Shown here piece by piece: positions 49,428-57,041 of a stretch of 64,000 bases of DNA (positions within the stretch are counted from its first letter, which is position 1; each line of letters starts with the position of its first letter). The notes under the pieces were generated by a model. It saw nothing but the letters and a program-made list of their open reading frames with translations. It did no database searches and had not been told where the DNA came from. Source of the DNA: Streptosporangium roseum DSM 43021 (GTDB taxonomy: Bacteria; Actinomycetota; Actinomycetes; Streptosporangiales; Streptosporangiaceae); NCBI RefSeq assembly GCF_000024865.1, contig NC_013595.1:9362001-9426000 (forward strand), written 5' to 3'. A program made the position numbers and the translations under genes.

Positions 49428-51272
49428 TCAGTTCGGCCGAGTGCCGGAGTCCTGGTTCAGACGGTCGACCAGCGCCTCGTACTCCTCCCAGAGCTCCTTG
49501 GGGAAGTGGTCGCCGAAGGTCTCGAAGAAGGCCGGGATCAGTGCCGCCTCGTCCTTCCAGACCTCCCTGTCCACGCTCAGCAGGGTCCGCAGGTCCTCGT
49601 CGGAGATGTCGAGGCCGTCGGTGTCGAGCTCGGCGGGGAGCAGGCCGATCGGCGTCCGCACCGCCTCGGCCTCGCCGTTGAGACGGTCGACGACCCACTT
49701 GAGCACGCGGCTGTTCTCCCCGAAGCCGGGCCAGATGAACGCGCCCTCGTCGTTCTTGCGGAACCAGTTCACGTAGTAGATGCGCGGCAGCCGGACGTTC
49801 TCGCGCTGGCCGATCTTGATCCAGTGGGCGAAGTAGTCGCCCATGTTGTATCCGCAGAACGGCAGCATCGCGAACGGGTCGCGGCGCAGCTCGCCGACCT
49901 TGCCCTCGGCGGCGGCGGTCTTCTCCGAGGCGATGTTGGCCCCGGTGAAGACACCGTGCTGCCAGCTCAGCGACTCGGTCACCAGGGGGACCGCGGTGGC
50001 GCGGCGCCCGCCGAACAGGATTGCCGAGATCGGCACGCCCCGGGGGTCCTGCCACTCGGGGGCGATCGTCGGGCACTGCGCGGCGGGCACCGCGAAGCGG
50101 GCGTTGGGGTGGGCGGCGGGCTCCTGGCTGTCCGGGGTCCAGGAACGGCCCTTCCAGTCGGTCAGGTGCGCCGGGGGCTGGTCGGTGAGCCCCTCCCACC
50201 ACACGTCGCCGTCGTCGGTGAGCGCGACGTTGGTGAAGATGCTGTTGCCCCAGAGCGTCTTGATCGCGTTGGCGTTGGTGGACTCGCCGGTGCCGGGCGC
50301 CACGCCGAAGAAGCCGGCTTCGGGGTTGATGGCGTACAGGCGGCCGTCGGCGCCGAAGCGCATCCAGGCGATGTCGTCGCCGACCGTCTCGACCTTCCAC
50401 CCCGGGATGGTCGGCTGGAGCATGGCCAGGTTGGTCTTGCCGCAGGCGCTCGGGAACGCCGCCGCGACGTAGCGGGTCTCCCCGGACGGCGGGGTGAGCT
50501 TGAGGATGAGCATGTGCTCGGCCAGCCAGCCCTCGTCGCGGGCCATCGTGCTGGCGATGCGCAGCGCGTAGCACTTCTTGCCGAGCAGCGCGTTGCCGCC
50601 GTAGCCGGAGCCGTAGGACCAGATCTCCCGCGTCTCGGGGAAGTGGCTGATGTATTTGGTGGAGTTGCACGGCCACGGCACGTCGGCCTGTCCGTGCTGC
50701 AGCGGGGCGCCGACCGAGTGGACGGCCTTGACGTAGCCCGGGTTCCCGTCCGCGCGGCCGGCCGTCTTCTCGATGAGCCTGAGCGCGGGGTCGCCCATGC
50801 GTGTCATGACCCGCATGGAGACGACCACGTACGGCGAGTCGGTGATCTCGACGCCGAGCTGGGAGATGTCGCCGCCCAGCGGGCCCATGCAGAAGGGCAC
50901 GACGTACATGGTGCGGCCGCGCATGCTGCCCTTGAAGATCTCGCCGAAGGTCCGGCGCATCTCGGCGGGGGCGATCCAGTTGTTGGTCGGACCGGCGTCC
51001 TCTTCGCGCTCGGAGCAGATGTACGTGCGGTCCTCGACGCGGGCGACGTCACTCGGGTCCGAGGCGGCGTAGAAGCTGTTCTGCCGTTTGGCCAGTCGCT
51101 TGAATGTTCCCTGCTCGACCAGCAGGTTCGTCAGGCGTGTCCACTCGGCCTCCGAGCCGTCGCACCATTCGATCCGGTCGGGCTGGGTCAGCTCGGCGAT
51201 CTCCTTGACCCATGCGGCCAGCTCCGGGTGGCTGGTCGGGCTGGGGGCGGTTACGTCTGCGATAACGGACAC
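49428..51272 (-). CDS. pckG: Phosphoenolpyruvate carboxykinase (GTP)
   Basis: 614 residues from a GTG at 51272 with AAGGAG eight bases upstream. It makes phosphoenolpyruvate and CO2 from oxaloacetate with GTP, the entry step to gluconeogenesis. Visible are the substrate Arg region, GEIFKGSMRGRTMYVVPFCMGP, the kinase-1a P-loop with reactive Cys (AAFPSACGKTNLAML), kinase-2 VGDDIAWMRFGADGRLYAINPEAGFFGVAPGT, and the nucleotide-site NWFRKNDEGAFIWPGFGENSRVLKW near the C-terminus. It is monocistronic. Four related 16-mers upstream suggest repression or activation by a GntR-type factor, in line with control by carbon source. Confidence 0.97.
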   Translation of the reverse strand: MSVIADVTAPSPTSHPELAAWVKEIAELTQPDRIEWCDGSEAEWTRLTNLLVEQGTFKRLAKRQNSFYAASDPSDVARVEDRTYICSEREEDAGPTNNWIAPAEMRRTFGEIFKGSMRGRTMYVVPFCMGPLGGDISQLGVEITDSPYVVVSMRVMTRMGDPALRLIEKTAGRADGNPGYVKAVHSVGAPLQHGQADVPWPCNSTKYISHFPETREIWSYGSGYGGNALLGKKCYALRIASTMARDEGWLAEHMLILKLTPPSGETRYVAAAFPSACGKTNLAMLQPTIPGWKVETVGDDIAWMRFGADGRLYAINPEAGFFGVAPGTGESTNANAIKTLWGNSIFTNVALTDDGDVWWEGLTDQPPAHLTDWKGRSWTPDSQEPAAHPNARFAVPAAQCPTIAPEWQDPRGVPISAILFGGRRATAVPLVTESLSWQHGVFTGANIASEKTAAAEGKVGELRRDPFAMLPFCGYNMGDYFAHWIKIGQRENVRLPRIYYVNWFRKNDEGAFIWPGFGENSRVLKWVVDRLNGEAEAVRTPIGLLPAELDTDGLDISDEDLRTLLSVDREVWKDEAALIPAFFETFGDHFPKELWEEYEALVDRLNQDSGTRPN

Positions 51273-51336
51273 TGCTGCGGCTCCTTACGCTTCTCAGGGC
51301 CAAAACATCATTGACAGAGAAACCGCATTTAATCCA

Positions 51337-51537
51337 ATTGGCGTAGACCAGTGAATGTATGCGGTCGGACGCCGCGGCACCCTCGATGCGCCCGCCCCGT
51401 TTGGCATACGAGCTGGCAGGGGCCCCGACGTTCTGAGTGACGTACCCAAAAGAAGAGAAACTAAAGAAAGCCGTTCCGGCAGTGGTATAGGCCAATCGCA
51501 GAGGTCTAAACCAATCACTGAACAGGTTCAGACCAAT
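51337..51537. promoter_or_regulatory. Four DasR-like 16-bp sites upstream of pckG
   Basis: Positions 51481-51496 (AGTGGTATAGGCCAAT), 51500-51515 (AGAGGTCTAAACCAAT) and 51522-51537 (ACAGGTTCAGACCAAT) lie in tandem on the plus strand. A fourth in the other orientation, 51337-51352, reads ACTGGTCTACGCCAAT on the minus strand. All share A-x-x-GGT-x-x-A-x-x-CCAAT and, by my count, match the DasR consensus ACTGGTCTAGACCACT at 12 or 13 of 16 bases. The space 51273-51562 between pckG and the next gene contains no coding frame worth noting; these sites are its main content. Confidence 0.55.
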
Positions 51538-51562
51538 TTCGGACCGTTTTCCCTGCCCAGCC

Positions 51563-52090
51563 TCAGGAGCTCAGGTCGGGCCCCGAGGCCCGCACCCGGT
51601 CGACGTGCTGGAGCGCGTCCCGCAGATCGGTCAGCCAGGTGTCGGTGTTCTTGCCCACCAGGCGCACACACCAGGCCAGCGCGTCACTCCGGCTGCGGGC
51701 GACCCCGGCGGCCACGAGAGTGTCGAGGACCCGCCGCTCCGACTGGCGCAGCCGGGTCATGACCGGCACCGACAGTGTGGTGAACATCACCGTCTCGTCA
51801 CCGACAGCGACCCCCCAGGAGACCTTCCGGCGGAAGCGGTGCTCCGCCTCCAGCGCGATCTCGATGCGGCGCTCCCTGGTCTCCTCGCGGAAACGCTGCA
51901 CGCCGCCTTCCACCGCGGCGGCCCGCTCCACTTCGGAGACGTCGTCGCCGAGCGCGGGCGCCTGGAGCCTGCCGACGACCGCGATCTCCTCGCGGTCCAG
52001 CACGATCTCCGGCGGCCCCTCGAACCACTCCTCGGGCAGCCGGCCGGAGAACCAGCCCCGGAGCTTCTTCACTGCTTCGTCGTTTTCCAT
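51563..52090 (-). CDS. Hypothetical protein with ribbon-helix-helix-like C-terminus
   Basis: 175 residues, starting MENDEAVKKLRGWFSGRLPEEWFEGPPEIVLDREEIAVVGRLQAP. The middle (QRFREETRERRIEIALEAEHRFRRKVSWGVAVGDETVMFTTLSVPVM) is charged and may hold a helical coil. The end, TRLRQSERRVLDTLVAAGVARSRSDALAWCVRLVGKNTDTWLTDL, looks like a CopG/RHH fold (R-x-x-x-L-D-x-L-V-x-x-G-x-x-R-S-R-S-x-A-x-x-W). It is probably DNA binding. No Shine-Dalgarno site is visible, and a strong dyad overlaps the start codon, consistent with autoregulation. No partner toxin lies next to it. Confidence 0.65.
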   Translation of the reverse strand: MENDEAVKKLRGWFSGRLPEEWFEGPPEIVLDREEIAVVGRLQAPALGDDVSEVERAAAVEGGVQRFREETRERRIEIALEAEHRFRRKVSWGVAVGDETVMFTTLSVPVMTRLRQSERRVLDTLVAAGVARSRSDALAWCVRLVGKNTDTWLTDLRDALQHVDRVRASGPDLSS

Positions 52091-52105
52091 GTAATCGAGA
52101 TTACA
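52090..52105. promoter_or_regulatory. Dyad TGTAATC-GA-GATTACA over the RHH gene start
   Basis: Seven-base perfect arms with a two-base centre begin at the first base of the ATG of the RHH-type gene (read on the minus strand) and extend upstream. It is AT-rich in a GC-rich background. It is a likely operator for that protein. The rest of the 332-bp space 52091-52422 shows an AT-rich patch near 52150-52190 and one doubtful small frame. Confidence 0.5.
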
Positions 52106-52182
52106 TCGCTTCAATCGGAGAAGCCAGGACCCCTGTCGACGGTGGCCATTTTTTGATAGTTTCTCTCAAATTATGGTCACTT

Positions 52183-52422
52183 TCACTTCTTCGGAGCGCC
52201 GACGAACCCTGCCGGCTCGGTGGTGCTCGCCGTACCGCAGGAGGACGGGGTGAGCGCCGGGTCCGGCACACCGCAGACGCCACCGGGCGTCCACCCGGGC
52301 CACGGGCGGGCATTCACCCAGGCCAGGGGCACGGCGCTCGGAGTGTGCGCGGCGCCGGCGCCGGCGAGCGCGGTTCTCGCGGCGCTGTTCATGCGCGTCG
52401 CACGAGACGCGAGAATCGACAC
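52183..52422 (-). CDS. Doubtful small ORF divergent from TetR gene
   Basis: 79 codons from a GTG at 52422, or 69 from an ATG at 52392. Third positions are nearly all G or C, arguing for coding, and the product (MNSAARTALAGAGAAHTPSA..., then PWPGWTPGGVCGVPDPALTPSSCGTAS) could be a small secreted protein with two Cys. No ribosome site is clear and no family is recognised. The plus-strand frame 52220-52426 is comparable, so only one, if either, is real. Confidence 0.3.
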   Translation of the reverse strand: MSILASRATRMNSAARTALAGAGAAHTPSAVPLAWVNARPWPGWTPGGVCGVPDPALTPSSCGTASTTEPAGFVGAPKK

Positions 52423-53022
52423 ATGAGCTCACCTCCGCGCGCTGAGGGCCTGCGCGAACGCAAGAAGGCCAAGACTCGGCGGACGATCCAGGAGCACGCC
52501 CTGCGGTTGTTCGCCGAGCAGGGGTACGAGGCCACGACGGTCGAGCAGATCGCGGAGGCGGCGGAGATCTCCCCCAGCACCTTCTTCCGTTACTTCCCCG
52601 CGAAGGAGGACGCCGTCCTCCAGGACGACTACGCCCCCGTCCTGACGGCGATGCTGGCCGCGCAGCCGGCGGACCTGGAGCCGGTCCCGGCGCTGCGCGC
52701 CGCCGTGCGCGGAGCGTTCGAGCGGTTCCCCCGGGAGGAGGAGCCGCAGATCCTCGCCCGCACCCGGCTGCAGCTCAGCCATGCCGCCCTGCGCGCCAAG
52801 ACCGTGGACAACATGATCGGCACGATCGACATGCTCGCCGAGGGCGTCGCCCGGCGCCGGGGGCTCGACGCCCCCGACGCGCTGAGCCTCACGACCGCCG
52901 GAGCCGTGGTGGGCGCGCTGCTCCCGGCCCTGTTCGGCTGGGCCCGGTCCGACGGCGCCAGACGGCTGGCCGACGTCACCGACGAGGCCCTGGCCCTCCT
53001 GGAGTCGGGCCTGCGCCCCTGA
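52423..53022 (+). CDS. TetR family regulator
   Basis: 199 residues from ATG at 52423; upstream codons are open but belong to noncoding sequence. HTH: LRERKKAKTRRTIQEHALRLFAEQGYEATTVEQIAEAAEISPSTFFRYFPAKEDAVLQDDY, typical of the MftR/TetR_C 17-like subgroup with R-E-R-K-K-x-x-T-R-x-x-I. The C-terminal domain ends LTTAGAVVGALLPALFGWARSDGARRLADVTDEALALLESGL. No transporter or enzyme lies beside it, so the target is unknown. It is convergent with the NlpC/P60 gene 27 bp downstream. Confidence 0.88.
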   Translation: MSSPPRAEGLRERKKAKTRRTIQEHALRLFAEQGYEATTVEQIAEAAEISPSTFFRYFPAKEDAVLQDDYAPVLTAMLAAQPADLEPVPALRAAVRGAFERFPREEEPQILARTRLQLSHAALRAKTVDNMIGTIDMLAEGVARRRGLDAPDALSLTTAGAVVGALLPALFGWARSDGARRLADVTDEALALLESGLRP

Positions 53023-53049
53023 GCGGCGGGCCCCTCCGGTCGCGGCGCG

Positions 53050-54300
53050 TCAGCGGACCCGGGCCGCGACCCCCGGGCTGATCCGCACGGCGCCGGCGAA
53101 GTTGCGGGTGCTGACCGGGACGATCTTGACCACGTCTCCGGTCCTGGGGGCGTGCAGCATCTTGCCGTTGCCCCAGTAGATCGCCACGTGCGAGACGTAG
53201 CCGGGGTTGGTCGGGTCGTGCCGCCAGAACAGCAGGTCCCCCGGCTGGGCCTGGGAGAGCGGGATCTGCGGGCCCGAGACGAACTGCTGGTGCGTCACCC
53301 GGGGCACCTTGATGCCCGCCTGGGCGTAGGCCCACTGGACCAGGCCCGAGCAGTCGAAGGTGTCCGGCCCCTCCGCGCCCCACACGTAGGGACGGCCGAG
53401 CTTGCCGATCGCCGCGGTGAGGGCGGTCTTGACCTGGGGCGCGGTCATGAAGGCGCCCGCCGACCAGGTCGTCCGCCGGGGAACCGCCAGCACCGGGTTG
53501 ATCGTGGCGACCTGGCTGCCCCGGGGGAGGATCCGCAACAGGGTGCGGCGCAGCTTGGCCGAGTCGGCCTTCGGGGCGCTGACCACCAGCGCGTTGTTCT
53601 CCGGGATGCCCAGCGCACGCGCGGTCTGCCGGGAGACCACCGCGTCGATGCCCCCCATCCCCATCGTCGCGTAGGCGCCCACGCGCAGGGACTGCCCGGC
53701 CGTGGTGACCGACCTGCCCAGCGACAGGCCGCCGTCGCTGCCGAGGACGAAGGAGACGGCGACCTCACCGGCGGAGACGTTGCGCCAGAGCCTGTCGGAC
53801 CGCGCGGTCGGCTTGGGGGTGTAGGCGCGGAACGTCGAGGGGTTGACCCCCAGGGTCTGCACCCGCTTGCCGTCCATGCCGACCTCCGCCGCGTCGGCGC
53901 GCTCCACCGCCCGCACCCCGGCGACCTGCGAGATCTTCGCCACCACGGCCGGGCGCAGCGGCTTGCCGGCGACGACGAAGAGGTTCGGCCGGTGGATGGA
54001 GGTCAGCGGGGCCACGGGGGGCGGAGGTGCCTGCGTGGGCTGGACCGCGGGCACCTGCTCCTGGACGGCCTGCCTGGTGACGGGCTTGCGCAGGGCGACC
54101 GTCTCCCGGGTCTGCTCCGGCAGCTGGGTGACGACCACCACTCCCGTGGTCAGCGCGGCGACGAGGACGAGCACGATGACGGGGACGGCCTGCCTGGGCA
54201 GGCGGGCACGGCGGCGACCGTAGCCGATGCGCGGACGGTAGGCGAGGTCCTGCCGGGCCTCGTGGATCAGGCCGGAGACGCGTGTCCGCCGATCCAACAC
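53050..54300 (-). CDS. Membrane-anchored NlpC/P60 (C40) peptidase
   Basis: 416 residues from a GTG at 54300 after GGGGAAGGGG. A short cytoplasmic part rich in Arg leads to a membrane segment (residues ~40-60, AVPVIVLVLVAALTTGVVVV), then a Pro-rich spacer and ~190 residues of an unassigned domain containing VGMDGKRVQTLGVNPSTFRAYTPKPTA and VVSAPKADSAKLRRTLLRILP, reminiscent of FtsX/MacB-type periplasmic folds. The C-terminal NlpC/P60 domain has catalytic Cys in DTFDCSGLVQWAYAQAG, His in GYVSHVAIYWGNGKMLHAPRTG. It should cut peptide crosslinks in peptidoglycan. Confidence 0.9.
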   Translation of the reverse strand: MLDRRTRVSGLIHEARQDLAYRPRIGYGRRRARLPRQAVPVIVLVLVAALTTGVVVVTQLPEQTRETVALRKPVTRQAVQEQVPAVQPTQAPPPPVAPLTSIHRPNLFVVAGKPLRPAVVAKISQVAGVRAVERADAAEVGMDGKRVQTLGVNPSTFRAYTPKPTARSDRLWRNVSAGEVAVSFVLGSDGGLSLGRSVTTAGQSLRVGAYATMGMGGIDAVVSRQTARALGIPENNALVVSAPKADSAKLRRTLLRILPRGSQVATINPVLAVPRRTTWSAGAFMTAPQVKTALTAAIGKLGRPYVWGAEGPDTFDCSGLVQWAYAQAGIKVPRVTHQQFVSGPQIPLSQAQPGDLLFWRHDPTNPGYVSHVAIYWGNGKMLHAPRTGDVVKIVPVSTRNFAGAVRISPGVAARVR

Positions 54301-54543
54301 GATGTGTCCCCTTCCCCCGTTGGGATCCCGCCCTAAGAGAGTGCCGTACAGCGCGCCACGATGCACGCGAACCCGCCAAAACGCTCTGTTATCTACGACA
54401 CGGTCGCAAGCCGGACGACATACCCCAGACGCGCATCACCGGGCATGCCTGCCGGCACATGGCTCCGCATGTCCCCAGGAACGCGGCGATCCGCCGGGAC
54501 GGCATCCCGGCGGATCAACTGGTGTCGACTGGTTCGGACGAGG

Positions 54544-55044
54544 TCAGTTGCCGATGTAGGGCACGGCCTCAAGGATCTCGACCGTGTTGGAGCGGCCGTT
54601 CGGCATCGTGTAGGTGGCCTTCTCCCCGATCTTCTTGCCGTTGATCGCTGAGCCCAGCGGCGACTTGGGCGAGTAGACGTCGATCGGGGCGCCGCTCTCC
54701 TCACGGGAGGCCAGCAGGAAGGCGACCTCTTCGTCGTCGCCCTCGAAGCGGACGGTGACGGTCATGCCGGGACCGACCACGCCCTCGGTGCGCGGCGCCT
54801 CCCCCACCCTGGCACTGTCGATGATCTGGCGGAGATGGAAGATACGCGCCTCCATCTTGCCCTGCTCGTCCTTGGCGGCGTGGTAGCCGCCGTTCTCCTT
54901 CAGGTCGCCCTCTTCGCGGGCGGCTTCGATCTTCTTCGCGATATCGACGCGCCCGGGCCCCGAGAGGTATTCGAACTCCGCCTTCAGGCGGTCGTACGCC
55001 TCCTGAGTGAGCCAGGTGACGCTCTCGTTGTGGGAGTCGGCCAC
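54544..55044 (-). CDS. greA: Transcription elongation factor GreA
   Basis: 166 residues. The coiled-coil N-terminal domain (WLTQEAYDRLKAEFEYLSGPGRVDIAKKIEAAREEGDLKENGGYHAAKDEQGKMEARIFHLRQII) carries the acidic tip residues D and E between the helices that trigger RNA polymerase transcript cleavage. The C-terminal FKBP-like domain includes GMTVTVRFEGDDEEVAFLLAS, SPKSPLGSAINGKKIGEKATY. The GTG at 55044 follows AAGGAG; the ATG five codons earlier covers the ribosome site. It is followed upstream by a DUF4307 gene, as in mycobacteria. Confidence 0.96.
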   Translation of the reverse strand: MADSHNESVTWLTQEAYDRLKAEFEYLSGPGRVDIAKKIEAAREEGDLKENGGYHAAKDEQGKMEARIFHLRQIIDSARVGEAPRTEGVVGPGMTVTVRFEGDDEEVAFLLASREESGAPIDVYSPKSPLGSAINGKKIGEKATYTMPNGRSNTVEILEAVPYIGN

Positions 55045-55149
55045 GGGTTCTCCTTGCATCCTCTATGGGGGCTTCGTACTTGGGTAGCTGTCGTTCGAAT
55101 TTCGAAAGGCTAACAAGTTAACCGCCCGAACGCTTCCCCAAATATCTCA

Positions 55150-55578
55150 CTATACGAGATAGCAGTAGTGGACGGCGCCGGAAGTGGCCTGGGCACTGGT
55201 CTCTAGCCGCTCAGTAAGCCGGACATATCCCTCACCAGCCGGAATACTGACCTCACGGCTCCCGACTTCAACGTGAGCCACATCCATCGCCCGCAGCCGG
55301 CAGAGGGCCTCGCGATCGGATGGCTTGACCACTTCGAAGGTGATCTGAATAGAATCGCCGCGGCTGGCGTCAAAAGCGATGACCTGGTCGATGACCTCGG
55401 TGTTGCCCTTGGACGCCCACATCACGTAACCCCAGCCGCCCGCGCACACCGCGCACAGGATCGCGATCACGACGTGCACGACGAAGCGTCCCCTGCGCTC
55501 CGGACGGTCCGGGAAGTCGCCCGGGGTGCCGAGGATCGGACCGGTCTGCCGGCCCTCCTCGGCCTCGCTGGTGGCCAT
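55150..55578 (-). CDS. DUF4307 membrane protein
   Basis: 142 residues from ATG at 55578 after AGGGAG. A cytoplasmic tail (ATSEAEEGRQTGPILGTPGDFPDRPERRGR) precedes one membrane segment, FVVHVVIAILCAVCAGGWGYVMW, then a small extracytoplasmic domain, VIDQVIAFDASRGDSIQITFEVVKPSDREALCRLRAMDVAHVEVGSREVSIP, with the R-x-x-C-x-x-R-A pattern of DUF4307, ending HYC. Function is unknown. It lies between greA and mca in many actinobacteria (Rv1081c in M. tuberculosis). Divergent from mca with 229 bp between. Confidence 0.88.
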   Translation of the reverse strand: MATSEAEEGRQTGPILGTPGDFPDRPERRGRFVVHVVIAILCAVCAGGWGYVMWASKGNTEVIDQVIAFDASRGDSIQITFEVVKPSDREALCRLRAMDVAHVEVGSREVSIPAGEGYVRLTERLETSAQATSGAVHYCYLV

Positions 55579-55807
55579 GACGGAATCTCCCTGCACTACC
55601 TCGGCGTTATCCGAGACAATTGTCCCTCGCGGGGGCCTCGCCCTCGCGACCGCCATAAGAGAAACTAACCTCTCCCTGGAGTGACCCAGGCCAACCCGGG
55701 GAGCGGCGCGGCATCGGAACGAGCAGGTGGACGGGTACGGCGCAGCCGGCCGGCCCCCAGACGAGCGAAGATCTGAGCGCGACCTATCAAGAGGAGACAT
55801 CGAGCCC

Positions 55808-56692
55808 GTGAGTGCACCGCTGAGGCTGATGGCCGTTCACGCGCACCCTGACGACGAGTCGAGCAAGGGCGCCGCCACGATGGCGCGCTACGTCGCGGAA
55901 GGCGTGGAGGTGCTGGTCTGCACCCTCACGGGTGGAGAACGTGGCTCGATCCTGAACCCCAAGATGGACCGTCCCGAGATCCTTGAGAACATCGGCGAGG
56001 TGCGGCGCCTGGAGATGGAGCGCGCGCGGGAGATCCTCGGCGTGCGGCAGCGTTTCATGGGGTTCGTCGACTCGGGCCTGCCGGACGACGAGAGCGAGCC
56101 GCTGCCCGAGGGCTGCTTCGCCCTGCAGCCGATCGAGGCCGCCTCGGCGCCGCTGGTCGCCGCCGTACGCGAGTTCAGGCCGCACGTCATCCTCACCTAC
56201 GACGACGACGGCGGCTACCCGCACCCGGACCACATCATGACCAACCGCGTCTCGGTGGAGGCCTTCGAGGCCGCGGGCGACCCCGACCGCTACCCCGGGA
56301 CCGGGGAGCCCTGGCAGCCCCTCAAGCTCTACTACCAGATGGGCTTCACCAAGGAGCGGTTCGAGGCGCTGCACGAGGCGATGAACGCCCGTGACATGGG
56401 TTCCCCCTACGCCGACTGGATCTCCCGCTGGGAGGACCGCCCGCAGAAGTGGCCGGTCACCACCCGCGTCCCCTGCGGCGACTACTTCGAGGTCCGCGAC
56501 GAGGCGCTGCTCGCCCACGCCACCCAGGTCGACCCCGACGGCTTCTGGTTCGTCTGCCCGCGTGAGCTGCAGCGTGAGATCTGGCCGACCGAGGACTACC
56601 ACCTGGCCCGTTCCCTCGTGGACACCGAGCTTCCCGAGGACGACCTGTTCACCGGCATCCACGCCGAAGAGGTGTCGCCCGCCTGCCACTGA
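55808..56692 (+). CDS. mca: Mycothiol S-conjugate amidase
   Basis: 294 residues from a GTG at 55808 after AAGAGGAG. It hydrolyses mycothiol S-conjugates to a mercapturic acid and glucosaminyl-inositol for detoxification. The zinc site is AVHAHPDDES (His13, Asp16) and YPHPDHIMTN; LTGGERGSILNPKMD and VDSGLPDDESEPLP are Mca-specific relative to MshB. The C-terminal lobe ends LVDTELPEDDLFTGI. Its presence means the organism makes mycothiol. Since inositol is a mycothiol building block, the inositol operon earlier in the window draws on a related pool. Confidence 0.95.
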   Translation: MSAPLRLMAVHAHPDDESSKGAATMARYVAEGVEVLVCTLTGGERGSILNPKMDRPEILENIGEVRRLEMERAREILGVRQRFMGFVDSGLPDDESEPLPEGCFALQPIEAASAPLVAAVREFRPHVILTYDDDGGYPHPDHIMTNRVSVEAFEAAGDPDRYPGTGEPWQPLKLYYQMGFTKERFEALHEAMNARDMGSPYADWISRWEDRPQKWPVTTRVPCGDYFEVRDEALLAHATQVDPDGFWFVCPRELQREIWPTEDYHLARSLVDTELPEDDLFTGIHAEEVSPACH

Positions 56693-56726
56693 CACGACCG
56701 TGGGGGGGCGGTGGCAGACTTGAGGT

Positions 56727-56906
56727 GTGATTGCACTCGACACCTTCGCCAAAAGTGACGTCAGCCCGGGTCTTCTGGGGTTCCTCGTCGTCGCGGCGAT
56801 GGGGTTCGCCCTGTTCCTGCTCGTCAAGTCGATGAAGAAGCAGATCTCCAGGATCGAGGTCCCATCCGAGGCCGACCTGAGGAACAAGCAGAACCCGACC
56901 GCCTGA
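56727..56906 (+). CDS. 59-residue single-pass membrane protein
   Basis: GTG at 56727 to TGA at 56906, 34 bp after mca. The product has a short N-terminus (IALDTFAKSDVSP), one membrane helix (GLLGFLVVAAMGFALFLLV), and a charged tail beginning KSMKKQISRIEVPSEADL. A homologous small membrane protein follows mca in many actinobacteria (Rv1083 in M. tuberculosis). Function is unknown. The weak ribosome site TTGAGG precedes the start. Position and conservation of the layout make it real despite its size. Confidence 0.75.
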   Translation: MIALDTFAKSDVSPGLLGFLVVAAMGFALFLLVKSMKKQISRIEVPSEADLRNKQNPTA

Positions 56907-57041
56907 CCTGACCGCCCCCGCCCGGCGCCCGCCCGCGACGACCCCGCCGCCCGGCCGGCCGGCCGGCCCGTCCCCGCCCGGCGGTTCTTCGGCGCGCCCC
57001 GGCCCAGCCGGGCCGCCCGCCGACCGGCCCTCCGTGTCTCC

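Noticed and set aside
52220..52426. Plus-strand small ORF before the TetR gene
   Set aside because: It overlaps the TetR start region out of frame and competes with an equally doubtful minus-strand ORF; no ribosome site or family.
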